From assembly GCF_002975275.1 (NCBI RefSeq), contig NZ_PCOQ01000016.1:62001-126000 (forward strand): a stretch of DNA of 64,000 nt. The letters run 5' to 3'. Numbering within the stretch: the first letter of the stretch is position 1; each line of letters opens with the position of its first letter. The notes beneath the pieces were generated by a model that worked only from the letters and a program-made list of their open reading frames with translations, searched no databases and was not told where the DNA came from. This DNA comes from Achromobacter sp. MYb9 (GTDB lineage Bacteria > Pseudomonadota > Gammaproteobacteria > Burkholderiales > Burkholderiaceae_B). Made by a program: the position numbers and the translations under genes. Positions 17,604 to 26,761 of this stretch are shown one piece after another.

Positions 17604-18311
17604 ATGGCGTTTCCACGACTTCCCTCCCCTCCCACGCTGACCGACACCGTCGCCAAGCGCCTGCTCGCCGAAATCGACGAGGGCCGCGTGCTGCCCGGTG
17701 AAAAGCTGCCCACCGAAGCCACGCTGGCGGAACAGTTCGGCGTCAGCCGCACCGTCATCCGCGAAGCGGTGTCGCGGCTACGGCAAGACGGCATCGTTGA
17801 AGCGCGGCAAGGCAGCGGCGTGTTCGTCACGGGCCTGACGGGCAACCGGGCGCTGCGGATCGACGCCACCGAATTAAGTTCGCTGGAGGCCGTGCTGCAC
17901 ATCGTGGACTTGCGCCGCGCGCTGGAAACCGAAATCGCCGCCCAGGCCGCGGCGACGCGCAAAAAGCGCGACATGACGGAAATAGACCACGCGCTGGCGG
18001 CAATATCCCAAGCGGTCGCCGACGGCGGCGACGGCGTGAAGGAAGACGTGGCGTTTCACCGCAGCATCGCGCGCGCCACCGGCAACCCGTACTTCCTGAC
18101 CACCCTGGCCTTTGTCAGCCAGTTCCTGGAAGCCGCCACGCGCGTGACGCGCGGCAACGAGGCCCGCCACGCCAACCTGATGCGCGATGTGATGCAAGAA
18201 CACATCGCCATCGTCGAAGCCATCCGCGACCAAGACGTGGAAGGCGCCCGCGAAGCGGCCCGCATCCACATGGTGAATGCGGCCAAGCGGCTGAGCCAGG
18301 CGCATCGCTAG
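17604..18311 (+). CDS. GntR/FadR (FCD) family regulator of the erythronate/threonate genes
   Basis: This is a 235-residue GntR-family repressor with an N-terminal winged helix (residues 10-75; E-Q-F-G-V-S-R-T-V-I-R-E-A-V-S-R-L is the recognition region) and an all-helical FCD ligand domain (about 90-225), with candidate metal ligands in V-A-F-H-R-S and H-I-A-I-V-E-A-I. It converges on otnK with only 12 bases between them and is the only regulator in the module, so it probably senses a four-carbon sugar acid or oxo-acid. The ATG at 17604 is preferred to a TTG at 17589; neither has a clear ribosome-binding site. Confidence 0.9.
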   Translation: MAFPRLPSPPTLTDTVAKRLLAEIDEGRVLPGEKLPTEATLAEQFGVSRTVIREAVSRLRQDGIVEARQGSGVFVTGLTGNRALRIDATELSSLEAVLHIVDLRRALETEIAAQAAATRKKRDMTEIDHALAAISQAVADGGDGVKEDVAFHRSIARATGNPYFLTTLAFVSQFLEAATRVTRGNEARHANLMRDVMQEHIAIVEAIRDQDVEGAREAARIHMVNAAKRLSQAHR

Positions 18312-18323
18312 GCGCGCCGGAAA

Positions 18324-19577
18324 CTATCCGAACGCCTTGATGAAAAAATCCGGCGTGCCGAAGTTGCCGGACTTCAGCGCGATGCTGACATCGCCCTGCG
18401 CAATGGGCGTATAGCCTGCGCACCACGGCACGCCCGGGTCGATCTGTTCGCCGATGGCGATCTGCTCAAGCCCCAGCGCCTGCACCACCGCGCCCGACGT
18501 TTCGCCACCCGCCACGATCAACTGCCGCACCCCGCGTTCCACCAGGCCGACCGCGATGCGCGCGATGGCGTCTTCGATCATGGCGCCCGCGCGCTCCGCG
18601 CCCAGCACGCCCTGCGCCTGCTTGACCGCGTCCGGCTGCGCGGTGGAATAGACCAGCACCGGCCCATCCTGCATGCGCGGCTCGGCCCAGGCCAGCACTT
18701 GCGCGACCACGTCTTCGCCCGCCGCCAGCCGCATCGGATCCAGCGCATAGGCCGGACGGCCGCTGGCGACGAAGGCGGCCACCTGCCCGTTGGTGGCGGT
18801 GGAGCAGCTTCCCGCCACGACTGCCCGCAGGCCATCAACGCGCGCCTGGGCGGCAGCGCCGACGGGCGTCAGCCCCCAATTTCCCGGCAGGCCGATCGCC
18901 ACGCCGGACCCCGCCGTCACCAGCGCCATCCCGCGTAGAGCGGGCCCCAGGACCCGCAGATCGTCATTGGAAACCGCATCCACGATAGCGATTTCGACGC
19001 CCTCGGCCTGCAGCGCCTGGATGCGCGCCCGGATCGCCTCGGTACCGGCGGCCACCACGGTGTAATCGATCAGGCCAACCTTGCGGGAGGTCTGCACCGA
19101 CAGCACGCGGACAAGGTTCGGATCCGTCATCGGCGTAAGCGGATGGTGCTGCATGCCCGATTCGTTCAGCAACACGTCGCCGGCGAACAGGTAGCCCTTG
19201 AATACCGTGCGCTTGTTGTCGGGGAATGCCGGCGTGGCGATGGTGAAACCCGTCCCCAACCGCGTCATCAACGCATCGGTCACGGGGCCGATGTTGCCCT
19301 GCGGCGTGCTGTCGAACGTGGAGCAGTACTTGAAATAGATCTGCTCGGCGCCCTGAGCCTGCAACCATTCCAGCGCGGCCAGGGACTGCGCCACGGCCTC
19401 GTCCGCGGGCAGGGTCCGCGTCTTCAGCGCCACGACCACGGCATCCGCGTCATCGCGCAATGGCGCGCCGGGAATGCCGATGGTCTGCACCGTGCGCATG
19501 CCGGCGCGCACCAGGTTGTTGGCAAGATCGGTGGCGCCCGTGAAATCGTCGGCGATGCAGCCCAGTTTGATGCTCAT
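18324..19577 (-). CDS. otnK: 3-oxo-tetronate 4-kinase (DUF1537 family)
   Basis: OtnK phosphorylates 3-oxo-tetronate at O4 with ATP, the third step of L-threonate/D-erythronate breakdown. The 417-residue protein has both DUF1537 domains: the N-terminal part with G-C-I-A-D-D-F-T-G-A-T-D (residues 6-17) and the C-terminal nucleotide-binding part with S-C-S-T-A-T-N and V-A-G-G-E-T-S-G-A-V. Its ATG overlaps the ltnD stop as ATGA, and it is the last gene of the operon. Function is assigned by family plus the complete set of pathway partners beside it. Confidence 0.92.
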   Translation of the reverse strand: MSIKLGCIADDFTGATDLANNLVRAGMRTVQTIGIPGAPLRDDADAVVVALKTRTLPADEAVAQSLAALEWLQAQGAEQIYFKYCSTFDSTPQGNIGPVTDALMTRLGTGFTIATPAFPDNKRTVFKGYLFAGDVLLNESGMQHHPLTPMTDPNLVRVLSVQTSRKVGLIDYTVVAAGTEAIRARIQALQAEGVEIAIVDAVSNDDLRVLGPALRGMALVTAGSGVAIGLPGNWGLTPVGAAAQARVDGLRAVVAGSCSTATNGQVAAFVASGRPAYALDPMRLAAGEDVVAQVLAWAEPRMQDGPVLVYSTAQPDAVKQAQGVLGAERAGAMIEDAIARIAVGLVERGVRQLIVAGGETSGAVVQALGLEQIAIGEQIDPGVPWCAGYTPIAQGDVSIALKSGNFGTPDFFIKAFG

Positions 19578-20482
19578 TTTGCCTCCGGCAAGGTGATACC
19601 CGGAAAGATCTTGATGACGGCGCTGTCGTCTTCACGGCCGTGCCCGGCGGTGGACGCCTGCATGAACATCTGGTGCGCCGTCGATGCCAGCGGCAGCGGG
19701 AATTTCGTGTGGCGGGCCGTATCCAGAACCAGGCCCAGGTCCTTCACGAAGATGTCCACCGCCGACAGCGGCGTGTAATCGCCGGCCAGCACGTGGGCCA
19801 TGCGGTTTTCGAACATCCAGCTGTTGCCCGCGCTGTGCGTGATGACTTCGTACAAGGCATCGGCGTCGACGCCTTCGCGCAACCCTAGCGCCATCGCTTC
19901 GGCGGCGGCCGCGATGTGCACGCCGGCCAGCAGCTGGTTGATGATCTTGACCTTGCTGCCCGCGCCGGCGCGGTCGCCCAGGCGATAGACTTTCCCTGCC
20001 ATCGATTCCAACACCGCGCCGCAGGCCTCGTAGGCCGCGGCGCTGCCGGCGGTCATCATTGTCATCTGCCCCGCGGCGGCCTTGGCCGCCCCGCCGGAGA
20101 TCGGCGCGTCCAGGTACAGGACGCCCTGCCCGGCCAGGCGCGCTTCCTGCGCGATGGACCAGCTAGGATCCACGGTGGAGCACATCACGAAGACAGCCCC
20201 CGCGCGCAATGCGGCCGCCATGCCGCCGTCGCCATACAACACGGTTTCGGTCTGCTGGGCATTGACCACCACGCTGATCACGATGTCGCAGGCGGCGGCC
20301 ATGTCGGCCAGCGTGGCGCAAGCCACGCCGCCCTGCGCGGCAAAGGCCGCGGCGGCTTCCGGGCGGATGTCGTAGACGTGCACGTCGTGGCCCGCGCGGC
20401 GCAGGCTTTGCGCGATGCCCGCGCCCATGGCGCCCAGGCCGATGACGCCGACGCGGCGCGAAGAAGTTTGGTTCAAGGTCAT
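19574..20482 (-). CDS. ltnD: L-threonate 2-dehydrogenase
   Basis: This is a 302-residue NAD-dependent beta-hydroxyacid dehydrogenase that oxidises L-threonate to 2-oxo-tetronate. The Rossmann motif is G-L-G-A-M-G (residues 15-20), the substrate motif is D-A-P-I-S-G-G, and the catalytic Lys lies in G-S-K-V-K-I-I-N-Q. The closest family relatives include 3-hydroxyisobutyrate and tartronate semialdehyde reductases. Placement between denD and otnK favours LtnD. Its product is handed to OtnI and OtnK. There are 42 bases between it and denD. Confidence 0.9.
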   Translation of the reverse strand: MTLNQTSSRRVGVIGLGAMGAGIAQSLRRAGHDVHVYDIRPEAAAAFAAQGGVACATLADMAAACDIVISVVVNAQQTETVLYGDGGMAAALRAGAVFVMCSTVDPSWSIAQEARLAGQGVLYLDAPISGGAAKAAAGQMTMMTAGSAAAYEACGAVLESMAGKVYRLGDRAGAGSKVKIINQLLAGVHIAAAAEAMALGLREGVDADALYEVITHSAGNSWMFENRMAHVLAGDYTPLSAVDIFVKDLGLVLDTARHTKFPLPLASTAHQMFMQASTAGHGREDDSAVIKIFPGITLPEAK

Positions 20483-20524
20483 GTCTTTCGTCGTTCCGGA
20501 AAATCCAGGGGCTGCCGGCCGCGC

Positions 20525-21499
20525 TTAGCGCGGCAGGTCGTCGGCCAGGTAGGCGCGGATAATTTCCGCAAAGTCGCTGTCGCCCTTCAGGCCCAGGCGG
20601 GTAGCGCGGGTGGTGTCCCACCGGCCCGGCCAGCTTCCCACGATGCGTTCGACGCGCTCGTCGGCTTGCCACGTGATGCGGTCGGCGACTTCGTCGCCCG
20701 CCACGTCGCGCAGCGCCTGCGCCATCTCGGCCACCGTGACCGACACGCCGGGCAGATTGATCGGCGAACGGTCGGCCACGGCGTCGGCCGGCAATTCGCA
20801 ACCCGCGATCAGCGCCTGGATCGCGCCGCGCGGCGACAGCAGCCACAGGCGCGTATCGGCGCCGACCGGGCAGACGGCCGCTTCGCCGTTCAAGGGTTCG
20901 CGAATGATGCCGCTGGCAAACGAGGACGCAGCAGCGTTGGGGCGGCCCGGGCGCACGCTGATCGTGGGCAGGCGCAGCACGCGGCCATCAACAAAACCGC
21001 GCCGGGTGTAGTCCGCCAGCAGCAGTTCGGCGATGGCCTTCTGCGTGCCATAGGACGATTGCGGGCTTAGCGCCGTGTCGTCGCGCACGGTTTCGGGCAA
21101 GGCGCCGCCGTATACGGCCACCGAGCTGGTGAAGATCACGCGCGGCGTGTGGCCCACGGCGCGGCACGTTTCCAGCAAGGCGCGCGACGCGTCCAGGTTG
21201 ATGCGCATCCCCAAATCGAAATCTGCTTCCGCCTGGCCACTGACGATGGCGGCCAGATGGAAGATGGCGCGCGTGTCCGCGTCGATTGCCTGACGCAGCA
21301 CCGCCGGGTCCGAGATATCGCCTTCCAGCGATCGCACGCGCGGATCGGTCACCGCGTCGGATTTGACGACGTCCAGCAAGTCGATCTGCGTGATGGGTTG
21401 CGGCCCGGTGGCATCAAGCGTCAGCACGCCTTGCGCGAGCAGTTTTCGGGCCAGTCCTTGGCCCAGGAATCCGGCGCCGCCGGTGATCAGAATCTTCAT
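20525..21499 (-). CDS. denD: D-erythronate 2-dehydrogenase
   Basis: This is a 324-residue extended short-chain dehydrogenase of the NAD-dependent epimerase type. The nucleotide motif is G-G-A-G-F-L-G (residues 7-13), and the catalytic Tyr-Lys pair is in S-Y-G-T-Q-K with upstream Ser-Ser. DenD oxidises D-erythronate to 2-oxo-tetronate, so the organism can enter the pathway from both epimers. The ATG at 21499 begins ten bases after the otnI stop; an in-frame TTG at 21523 overlaps otnI and is less likely. The neighbours fix the assignment more than the sequence alone. Confidence 0.88.
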   Translation of the reverse strand: MKILITGGAGFLGQGLARKLLAQGVLTLDATGPQPITQIDLLDVVKSDAVTDPRVRSLEGDISDPAVLRQAIDADTRAIFHLAAIVSGQAEADFDLGMRINLDASRALLETCRAVGHTPRVIFTSSVAVYGGALPETVRDDTALSPQSSYGTQKAIAELLLADYTRRGFVDGRVLRLPTISVRPGRPNAAASSFASGIIREPLNGEAAVCPVGADTRLWLLSPRGAIQALIAGCELPADAVADRSPINLPGVSVTVAEMAQALRDVAGDEVADRITWQADERVERIVGSWPGRWDTTRATRLGLKGDSDFAEIIRAYLADDLPR

Positions 21500-21509
21500 G
21501 ATGGGATGC

Positions 21510-22295
21510 TCAATGGTTGGCAAGATAAGGGTGGGCCCAGCCCAGCCCCGCGGAGGTGCCGGCCTTGGGACGGTATTCGCAGCCGATCCAGCCCGTGTAG
21601 CCGAGCGCGTCGATCCGCTCGAACAGGTAGGGATAATTCAGTTCGCCCAGGTCGGGCTCGTGCCGGTCGGGCACGCCGGCGATCTGGATGTGGCCGATGC
21701 CGGCGATGTCGCGCTGCAGCTTCACGGCAATGTCGCCTTCGACGATCTGGCAGTGGTAGCAGTCGAACTGCACCTTCAGGTTGGGCGCGCCGACCTGGGC
21801 GCAGATGGCTTGCGCGTCGTCCTGGCGGTTCAGGAAGAAGCCGGGGATGTCGCGCGTGTTGATGGGTTCGATCACGATGGTGATGCCGGCGGATTCGGCC
21901 GCGCGCGCCGCGAACGCCAGGTTCTTCAGGTAGGTATCGCGATGCGCCGCGCGGTCGTCGCCCGGACGGATCAGGCCGGCCATCACATGCAGGCTGCGAT
22001 TGCCCAGCTGGTCGGCGTATTCCAGCGCCTGGTCGATGCCGCGCTGGAACTCGCTTTCCCGGCCCGGCAGCGACGCGATGCCGCGTTCGCCAGCGGCCCA
22101 ATCGCCGGGCGGCGCGTTGAAAAGCGCCTGCGTCACGCCGTTGTCCTGCAGACGCGCTTTCAAATCAGCGGCGGTGAATTCGTAGGGAAACAGGAATTCG
22201 ACGCCGGTGAAGCCATCGCCGGCGGCCGCCTGGAAACGATCCAGGAAGGCATGTTCGGCGTACATCATGGTGAGGTTGGCGGCTAGGCGCGGCAT
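21510..22295 (-). CDS. otnI: 2-oxo-tetronate isomerase
   Basis: OtnI converts 2-oxo-tetronate to 3-oxo-tetronate, the substrate of OtnK. The 261-residue TIM-barrel protein shows the hydroxypyruvate-isomerase family marks [12 protein letters not shown] and [16 protein letters not shown] precedes the ATG at 22295. It lies inside the operon between the carrier and denD. It is similar along its length to the isolated protein at 2670-3455. Confidence 0.92.
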   Translation of the reverse strand: MPRLAANLTMMYAEHAFLDRFQAAAGDGFTGVEFLFPYEFTAADLKARLQDNGVTQALFNAPPGDWAAGERGIASLPGRESEFQRGIDQALEYADQLGNRSLHVMAGLIRPGDDRAAHRDTYLKNLAFAARAAESAGITIVIEPINTRDIPGFFLNRQDDAQAICAQVGAPNLKVQFDCYHCQIVEGDIAVKLQRDIAGIGHIQIAGVPDRHEPDLGELNYPYLFERIDALGYTGWIGCEYRPKAGTSAGLGWAHPYLANH

Positions 22296-22335
22296 GGTGG
22301 TTCCTTGAAGTTGAAGTAAGAGCGGCGCACGGCCA

Positions 22336-23664
22336 TCAGCGGTTGACCAGCTTGGCCGGCGTGAACCAGACCGCGATGGCGCCGATCACCAGCACGGCGG
22401 CCAGCACGTACATGCCGGATGCGGTCGAGCTGGTCAGGTCTTTCAGGTAGCCGATCATGTAAGGGCTGGCAAAGCCGGCCAGGTTGCCGACCGAGTTCAC
22501 GATGGCGATGCCCGCCGCCGCCGCGGTGCCCGACAGGAAGGCGGTTGGCAGCGACCAGAACAACGGCGCGCACGTCAGCACGCCGGCCGCGGCCATCGAC
22601 AGGCAGATCAGCGACACCACGGTGTTGTCGGCGAAAGAGGCCGCCGCGGTGAAACCCACCGCGCCCGCCAGCGCCGGCACGATCAGGTGCCAGCGGCGTT
22701 CGCGCCGCTTGTCCGCCGAATGGCCCAGCAGGTTCATCACGACGATGGCGCAGAGAAACGGGATGGCGCTGAGCAGTCCGATGTTGAAGGCGCCCGTGAC
22801 GCCGGTTGACTTGATCAGCGTCGGCATCCAGAACGTCAGGCCGTACTGGCCGGCGACGAAGGCGAAGTAGATCAGGCACATCCACCACACGCGCTTGTCC
22901 GAAAACACGGCGCGCAGCGAGTGCTTCTGCGTGCCCGTCTGCTTCTGGTCCTGCTCGATCTCGCGGGTCAGGACCTGCTTTTCGTCGGCGGTCAGCCACT
23001 TGGCGCTGGAGATGCCGTTGTCCAGGTACATGACGGTGGCCACGCCGATGAGCAACGCGGGAACCGCTTCGATCAGGAACATCCACTGCCAGCCCTGCAG
23101 GCCGTGCGTGCCGTGAAAGGCTTCCATGATCCAGCCGGACAGCGGGTTGCCGAAGATGCCGGCCACCGGGATGGCGGACATGAACAGCGCGATGATCTTG
23201 GCGCGGCGGTGGGCCGGGTACCAATAGGTCAGGTACAGGATCACGCCCGGATAGAAACCGGCTTCGGCCAGGCCCAGCAGGAACCGCAGGATGTAGAAGC
23301 CGGTGGGCGTTTCGACGAACATGAACATGCCGGACAGGATGCCCCACGTGATCATGATGCGCGCGATCCAGATGCGCGCGCCCAGCCGGTGCATCAGCAG
23401 GTTGCTGGGCACCTCGAACAGGAAATACCCGATGAAGAACACGCCGGCGCCCAGGCCGAAGACGGTTTCGCTGAAGCCCAGGTCCTGCGACATCTGCAGC
23501 TTGGCGAAACCCACGTTGACGCGGTCCAGATAGGCGATCACATAGCAGAGCATCAAGAACGGCACCAGGCGCCAGAACACCTTGGCATAGGCGCGGGCGG
23601 TCTCGCGGGATTCAGGCTGCATCGCCGCGGCGGGCGCGGTCGATGCGATTTCCATCGGGGGCAT
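22336..23664 (-). CDS. MFS transporter, anion:cation symporter family, probable tetronate carrier
   Basis: This is a 442-residue, 12-helix MFS protein of the anion:cation symporter (ACS) type, whose relatives import glucarate, galactonate and phthalate. Signatures are [10 protein letters not shown] near residue 45 and the [14 protein letters not shown] stretch near 125. GGAGA precedes the ATG at 23664. It lies inside the erythronate/threonate operon, so it probably imports these acids. Characterised versions of this pathway are often served by TRAP transporters; here an MFS symporter takes that place. Confidence 0.9.
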   Translation of the reverse strand: MPPMEIASTAPAAAMQPESRETARAYAKVFWRLVPFLMLCYVIAYLDRVNVGFAKLQMSQDLGFSETVFGLGAGVFFIGYFLFEVPSNLLMHRLGARIWIARIMITWGILSGMFMFVETPTGFYILRFLLGLAEAGFYPGVILYLTYWYPAHRRAKIIALFMSAIPVAGIFGNPLSGWIMEAFHGTHGLQGWQWMFLIEAVPALLIGVATVMYLDNGISSAKWLTADEKQVLTREIEQDQKQTGTQKHSLRAVFSDKRVWWMCLIYFAFVAGQYGLTFWMPTLIKSTGVTGAFNIGLLSAIPFLCAIVVMNLLGHSADKRRERRWHLIVPALAGAVGFTAAASFADNTVVSLICLSMAAAGVLTCAPLFWSLPTAFLSGTAAAAGIAIVNSVGNLAGFASPYMIGYLKDLTSSTASGMYVLAAVLVIGAIAVWFTPAKLVNR

Positions 23665-23738
23665 GACAAGTCTCCAAAAGGGTGTGCCGCCGTGTGACGC
23701 GCAGCGCGCGTCCGGGCAGCTTTATAGGAATGGCGGGG

Positions 23739-24377
23739 TCAGTAGCGCGCGCCGAAGGTCGCGCGCAGTTCTTCAATGGCGTCGGCGGATAGCGGCGCGG
23801 GCCGGGGGTGGCTCATGAGCCACAGGCGAGCCGTTTCTTCCAGTTCTTCCAGCGCATGGGACGCGTGCGCGACCGAGCGTTCCCACACCACCGGGCCCAG
23901 GCGCTCGAACAACGCGCCGCGCACTTGCCCGGCCACCGCGGCCACCTCGGCGGCGGCTTGCGGATCGCCGGGGCGGCGATAGCCGATCAACGGGATGCGG
24001 CCCACCTTCATGACCTGATACGGGGTAAGGGGCGGCAGCACCTCGTCGGGCCGCCAGACGCCGGCAAGCGTCAGGGCGACCAGGTGCGTGGAGTGCGTGT
24101 GGATGATCCCGCGCGATTCGGGGCTGGCACGGTAGATGCCCTGATGCAGCACCAGGGTCTTGGACGGCTTGGCGCCCGAGATCCATTGGCCGGCAAGGTC
24201 GACCTTGGCCAGCTCCGCCGGGTCCAGCCGGCCCAGGCAGGCGTCAGTAGGCGTGATCAGCCAGCCGTCGTCCAGGCGGGCGCTGATGTTGCCGGCCGCG
24301 CCCACGGTGTAGCCACGGTTGTAGAGGCTGGCGCCGACAGTGCAGATGTCTTCGCGAACGCGGGATTCTTCAGTCAT
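23739..24377 (-). CDS. otnC: 3-oxo-tetronate 4-phosphate decarboxylase
   Basis: OtnC decarboxylates 3-oxo-tetronate 4-phosphate to dihydroxyacetone phosphate and CO2, feeding glycolysis. The 212-residue protein is a class II aldolase/adducin-type zinc enzyme: G-A-A-G-N-I-S-A-R near residue 26, L-G-R-L-D-P-A-E-L-A-K-V-D, and the zinc motif I-I-H-T-H-S-T-H near residues 95-102. Length equals that typical of the family. It is the first gene of the operon. The ATG at 24377 is chosen over an upstream in-frame start at 24440 that would add an Arg/Pro-rich leader unlike the family. Confidence 0.92.
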   Translation of the reverse strand: MTEESRVREDICTVGASLYNRGYTVGAAGNISARLDDGWLITPTDACLGRLDPAELAKVDLAGQWISGAKPSKTLVLHQGIYRASPESRGIIHTHSTHLVALTLAGVWRPDEVLPPLTPYQVMKVGRIPLIGYRRPGDPQAAAEVAAVAGQVRGALFERLGPVVWERSVAHASHALEELEETARLWLMSHPRPAPLSADAIEELRATFGARY

Positions 24378-24483
24378 GGAACGCCCCCGGCACGCAGGGG
24401 CGGGACCGCCAGGAAAGCGGCGGGAAAGTCGGCGGCGCAACCAGCATGATGACCTGTCTCTTGAATAGAAGTTATCGGGTCAT

Positions 24484-24496
24484 CATACAAATTATG
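24484..24496 (-). promoter_or_regulatory. Candidate GntR operator/promoter of the otnC operon
   Basis: CATA-CAAAT-TATG is an odd-centred palindrome 107 bases before otnC. On the minus strand TTGTAT, 17 bases, TATTCA gives a passable sigma-70 promoter that the palindrome would overlap. Linking it to the regulator at 17604 is inference. Confidence 0.4.
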
Positions 24497-24498
24497 GC

Positions 24499-24537
24499 TT
24501 TTGAACAGATACCGGGTAAACCCGTATCTGTTCAAAA
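24499..24537. repeat. 14-bp perfect inverted repeat between two operons
   Basis: TTTTGAACAGATAC (24499-24512) and GTATCTGTTCAAAA (24524-24537) are exact reverse complements, with an 11-nt centre in which GGG and CCC can also pair. It lies 17 bases past the stop of the MFS gene at 24554 and upstream of the otnC operon. The T-run precedes and the A-run follows the stem on both strands, the opposite of an intrinsic terminator, so it is either a non-canonical terminator or a large operator. Confidence 0.6.
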
Positions 24538-24553
24538 AAGCGGGCGCGCAGCC

Positions 24554-25783
24554 CTACTCCAGCACGCGCCCCTTGGTTTCGGGCAACAGCAGCGCCGTCA
24601 CGATCACCACCGCGTAAGCGCCGGTGGCGAATGCCCCGATCGCCCAACCCAGGCCGTGCGTCTGGCTCAGGAATCCCACCAGGCTGGGGAATAGCGCCCC
24701 CACGCCGCGGCCGAAGTTATACGCAAACCCCTGCCCCGATGCGCGCACCCCGGACGGGAACAGTTCCGTCAGATAGGCGCCGATTCCGCTGAAGATGCCA
24801 GACGCGGCAAAGCCCAGCGGAAAACCCAGGAACAGCATCTGGCCGTCGGTCAGCGGCAATTGCGTGTAGACGTAGACGCTGGCCGTGGACAGCACCGAGA
24901 AGATCAACAGGTTGGCGCGGCGGCCCAGGCGGTCGGCCAGATAAGCGCCCGCGATGTACCCGCAGAACGATCCGAAGATGATGACCATCAGGTACCCGCC
25001 GGTATTCAATACGGACAGTTGGCGCTCAACCTTCAGGTAGGTCGGCAACCAGGTGGTGATGGCGTAGTAGCCGCCCTGCACGCCGGTGCACAGCACGGCG
25101 GTGATGACCGTGGTCTTCAACAGCGCGGGCGAGAAGATCGTCCAGAACGATGCCCGGGCCTCGCCGGCCTGCACCTTGGCCTGGGCGCGCTGGAACACCT
25201 CGGGTTCGGGCACGTTCTTGCGGATGTACAGCACCAGGAAGGCCGGCAGCACGCCCACCCAGAACAGGCTGCGCCAGGCCCATTCCGCGGGCAGGATGGA
25301 AAACGCGACCGTGTACAGGATGGCCGCGACGCCCCATCCAACGGCCCAACCGCTTTGCACGGTGCCCACGGCCTTGCCTCGGTGTTCGGCCCGCACGATT
25401 TCGCCCATCAGCACCGAGCCGACGGCCCATTCGCCGCCGAAACCCAGGCCCTGCAAGGCCCGCAGCACGAATAGCTGCTCGAAATTCTGCGCGAAGCCGA
25501 TGGCCACCGTGCACGCCGAAAACCACAGGATCGTGTATTGCAGCACGCGCACCCGGCCGTACCGGTCGGCAAGGATGCCCGCCAGCCATCCGCCGATGGC
25601 GGAAAACAGCAGCGTGACGGTGCCCAGCATGCCAGCCTGGCCTTTATCGATGCCCCACAACGTCATCAGCGTGGCGATCACGAAGGTGAACACCATGAAG
25701 TCCAGGGCGTCGATGGCCCAGCCCCCGAACGCGGCGATGAAGGTGCGCCGTTCCGTCTTGTTCAGCTCTCTATACCATTGCAT
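24554..25783 (-). CDS. MFS transporter, sialate/aromatic-acid symporter type
   Basis: This is a 409-residue, 12-helix MFS carrier. F-G-G-W-A-I-D-A-L-D-F-M lies in helix 1, the loop L-A-D-R-Y-G-R-V-R near residue 70, and G-L-G-F-G-G-E-W-A-V-G near 112. The Asp in helix 1 and the G-G-E-W motif are typical of sialate and aromatic-acid:H+ symporters. AGAGG precedes the ATG at 25783. It is the last gene of a five-gene minus-strand operon led by the carboxymuconolactone-decarboxylase-like gene, so it probably imports that pathway's substrate. Confidence 0.9.
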   Translation of the reverse strand: MQWYRELNKTERRTFIAAFGGWAIDALDFMVFTFVIATLMTLWGIDKGQAGMLGTVTLLFSAIGGWLAGILADRYGRVRVLQYTILWFSACTVAIGFAQNFEQLFVLRALQGLGFGGEWAVGSVLMGEIVRAEHRGKAVGTVQSGWAVGWGVAAILYTVAFSILPAEWAWRSLFWVGVLPAFLVLYIRKNVPEPEVFQRAQAKVQAGEARASFWTIFSPALLKTTVITAVLCTGVQGGYYAITTWLPTYLKVERQLSVLNTGGYLMVIIFGSFCGYIAGAYLADRLGRRANLLIFSVLSTASVYVYTQLPLTDGQMLFLGFPLGFAASGIFSGIGAYLTELFPSGVRASGQGFAYNFGRGVGALFPSLVGFLSQTHGLGWAIGAFATGAYAVVIVTALLLPETKGRVLE

Positions 25784-25816
25784 GGTTCGCCTCTTGGAGG
25801 GTTCGGTTTCCCGGGA

Positions 25817-26722
25817 TTACCGCGCCGGCGCAAAGCCGTACAGCCGTTCGGGGTTGTCGACCAGAATGCGATGGCGCAGGGCGGCATCCGGCGCCCACGA
25901 CGCCAGCTGATTACGCAACCGGCCGGTGTTGACCATGCGCGTCTGATGCACGTGCGGCCAGTCGCTGCCCCACAGCATGCGGTCAGGCGCCGTCTCGATC
26001 AGCGCCTGTGCCCAGGGCACCACGTCGCTGAAATCGTCGAAGCGGTCGCTGATGCGGTAGGCGCCGGACAGCTTGACCCACCAGCCATGGTCCCGGACCA
26101 GATGCTGCAAGGCCTGGAAGCCGGCGCTGCCCACTCCCTCGGCGACAGGCATGTGACCCATGTGGTCCACCACGCCCGGCACCGGCAGCTTGCGCATGCG
26201 CGGCAACAGCTCGGGCAACTGACGCGCATCCATCAAAAACTGCATGTGCCAGCCCAGGCCGGCAATGCGATGCGCCAAGGTCTCCATCGCGTCAAAGCCG
26301 ATACCGCCGCCGAACAGCACATTGATGCGCAAGCCGCGCACGCCCGCGGCATGCATGTCCGCCAGCTCGCTGTCCGTCACGGTCGGGGCCACCACGCCGA
26401 TGCCCCGCAACTGGTCGGGATGGCGGCGCAGCACCTCCAGCATGTAGCGGTTGTCGGTGCCGTAGACGCTGATCTGCACCAGCACGCCGCGCGCCATGCC
26501 GGTTTGTTTCAACATGCCCAGGTAAGCGGACTCCGGCGCGGGCGGTGGCGTGTAGGTGCGCTCCGGCACCAGCGGATAGGCGGCGGCATCCGCGGCCACC
26601 ACATGCGCGTGCGTATCGCAGGCGCCGGGCGGTATGTCAAAGGTGGCGGCGTCCATCTCGAGCAAGGGCGCCAGGCACAGGGGCGCTTCCTGCGCGGAAG
26701 CATCGGAAAGGGTCGGACACAT
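25817..26722 (-). CDS. Amidohydrolase family 2 protein, PDC-lactonase-like
   Basis: This is a 301-residue metal-dependent hydrolase of PF04909, the group of 2-pyrone-4,6-dicarboxylate lactonase, 4-sulfomuconolactone hydrolase and related decarboxylases. Motifs are D-T-H-A-H-V (His38, His40), the central His in V-V-D-H-M-G-H, and the late Asp in W-G-S-D-W-P-H. GGGAG precedes the ATG at 26722. It follows a Bug receptor and precedes the carrier in the operon. With a CMD-like protein nearby, hydrolysis of a lactone of a dicarboxylic or aromatic-ring-cleavage acid is plausible. Confidence 0.87.
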   Translation of the reverse strand: MCPTLSDASAQEAPLCLAPLLEMDAATFDIPPGACDTHAHVVAADAAAYPLVPERTYTPPPAPESAYLGMLKQTGMARGVLVQISVYGTDNRYMLEVLRRHPDQLRGIGVVAPTVTDSELADMHAAGVRGLRINVLFGGGIGFDAMETLAHRIAGLGWHMQFLMDARQLPELLPRMRKLPVPGVVDHMGHMPVAEGVGSAGFQALQHLVRDHGWWVKLSGAYRISDRFDDFSDVVPWAQALIETAPDRMLWGSDWPHVHQTRMVNTGRLRNQLASWAPDAALRHRILVDNPERLYGFAPAR

Positions 26723-26761
26723 GCGTGGATCTCCCAGAATGGAATCGAACCAGAGGAAGGT

